Of a stretch of DNA of 5,741 bases, positions 5,588 to 5,741 are shown in pieces (the stretch's first letter is position 1; every line of letters begins with the position of its first letter). The stretch covers positions 1 through 5,741 of the forward strand of contig JAGGSY010000051.1 in assembly GCA_021158845.1 (NCBI GenBank), read 5' to 3'. Position numbers and translations under genes: made by a program. The notes under the pieces were generated by a model that worked only from the letters and a program-made list of their open reading frames with translations, had not been told where the DNA came from and did no database searches. Origin of the DNA: Caldisericia bacterium (lineage in GTDB: Bacteria > Caldisericota > Caldisericia > B22-G15).

Positions 5588-5741
5588 ATGATTGTAGCGA
5601 CATGGAATGTTAACTCCATAAAGATGAGAATGGAAATTTTAATCAACTGGCTTAAAAAAGTTGAACCCGATTTTCTCTGTCTTCAGGAGACAAAAGTAAG
5701 AGATGAAGAGTTTCCAAAAGAAGAGTTGGAAAGATTAGGTT
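5588..5741 (+). CDS. xth: Exodeoxyribonuclease III (3' partial)
   Basis: The first 51 residues of an exonuclease III / AP endonuclease (EEP superfamily) are present before the window ends; the full protein is usually about 255 residues. It removes nucleotides from 3' ends and cleaves abasic sites in base-excision repair. The N-terminus MIVATWNVNSIKMRMEIL is typical, with Asn7 corresponding to the active-site Asn of E. coli ExoIII. LCLQETKV carries Glu34, the metal-binding Glu, and the following D-E-E-F-P is also family-typical. The ATG at 5588 aligns with the normal family start. No Shine-Dalgarno precedes it, unlike every other gene start seen here, and a TATAAT box ends 7 bases upstream, so the message is probably leaderless. 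It diverges from tRNA-Ile. Confidence 0.93.
   Translation, partial: MIVATWNVNSIKMRMEILINWLKKVEPDFLCLQETKVRDEEFPKEELERLG

Overview
The window is an A+T-rich bacterial chromosome segment. Bacterial traits are near-consensus sigma70-type promoters, very strong AGGAGG ribosome sites, lipoprotein signal peptides, a tRNA gene with encoded CCA, and the start of an exonuclease III gene. The Lys/Glu/Ile-rich, Gln-poor proteins suggest a thermophile (for example Thermotogota, Dictyoglomota, Caldisericota or a related candidate phylum). That placement is inference; no gene fixes the phylum.

Layout from left to right. (1) A plus-strand membrane protein, cut at its 5' end by the window edge, carries a DUF1566/Lcl-C-like extracytoplasmic domain. 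(2) It meets, tail to tail with a 4-base stop-codon overlap, a minus-strand cluster read in the order antitoxin, PIN toxin, tdh, kbl. These four genes are joined by a 4-base overlap and gaps of 7 and 10 bases, so they look like one operon. (3) Upstream of that cluster, a GNRA-loop intrinsic terminator ends a second minus-strand operon. This encodes a lipid-anchored DJ-1/PfpI-family protein followed by a lipoprotein with a carboxypeptidase-regulatory-like beta-sandwich, and a good promoter (TTGACC-17-TATAAT) drives it. (4) Further right is a solitary tRNA-Ile(GAT), minus strand, with a perfect-hexamer promoter. (5) At the right edge, diverging from the tRNA, xth (exonuclease III) begins on the plus strand, apparently as a leaderless or nearly leaderless transcript from an extended -10 promoter.

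Functionally, tdh and kbl form the two-step threonine catabolic route: threonine to 2-amino-3-oxobutyrate, then glycine plus acetyl-CoA. The PIN/antitoxin pair sits at the head of that operon and would be co-transcribed with it. The DJ-1 lipoprotein operon encodes two envelope proteins of unknown substrate. I see no mobile element, CRISPR array or phage gene. The most interesting points are the toxin-antitoxin/threonine operon fusion, the exported DJ-1 protein with an atypical nucleophile elbow, and the unusually tight promoter-to-gene spacing around the tRNA.
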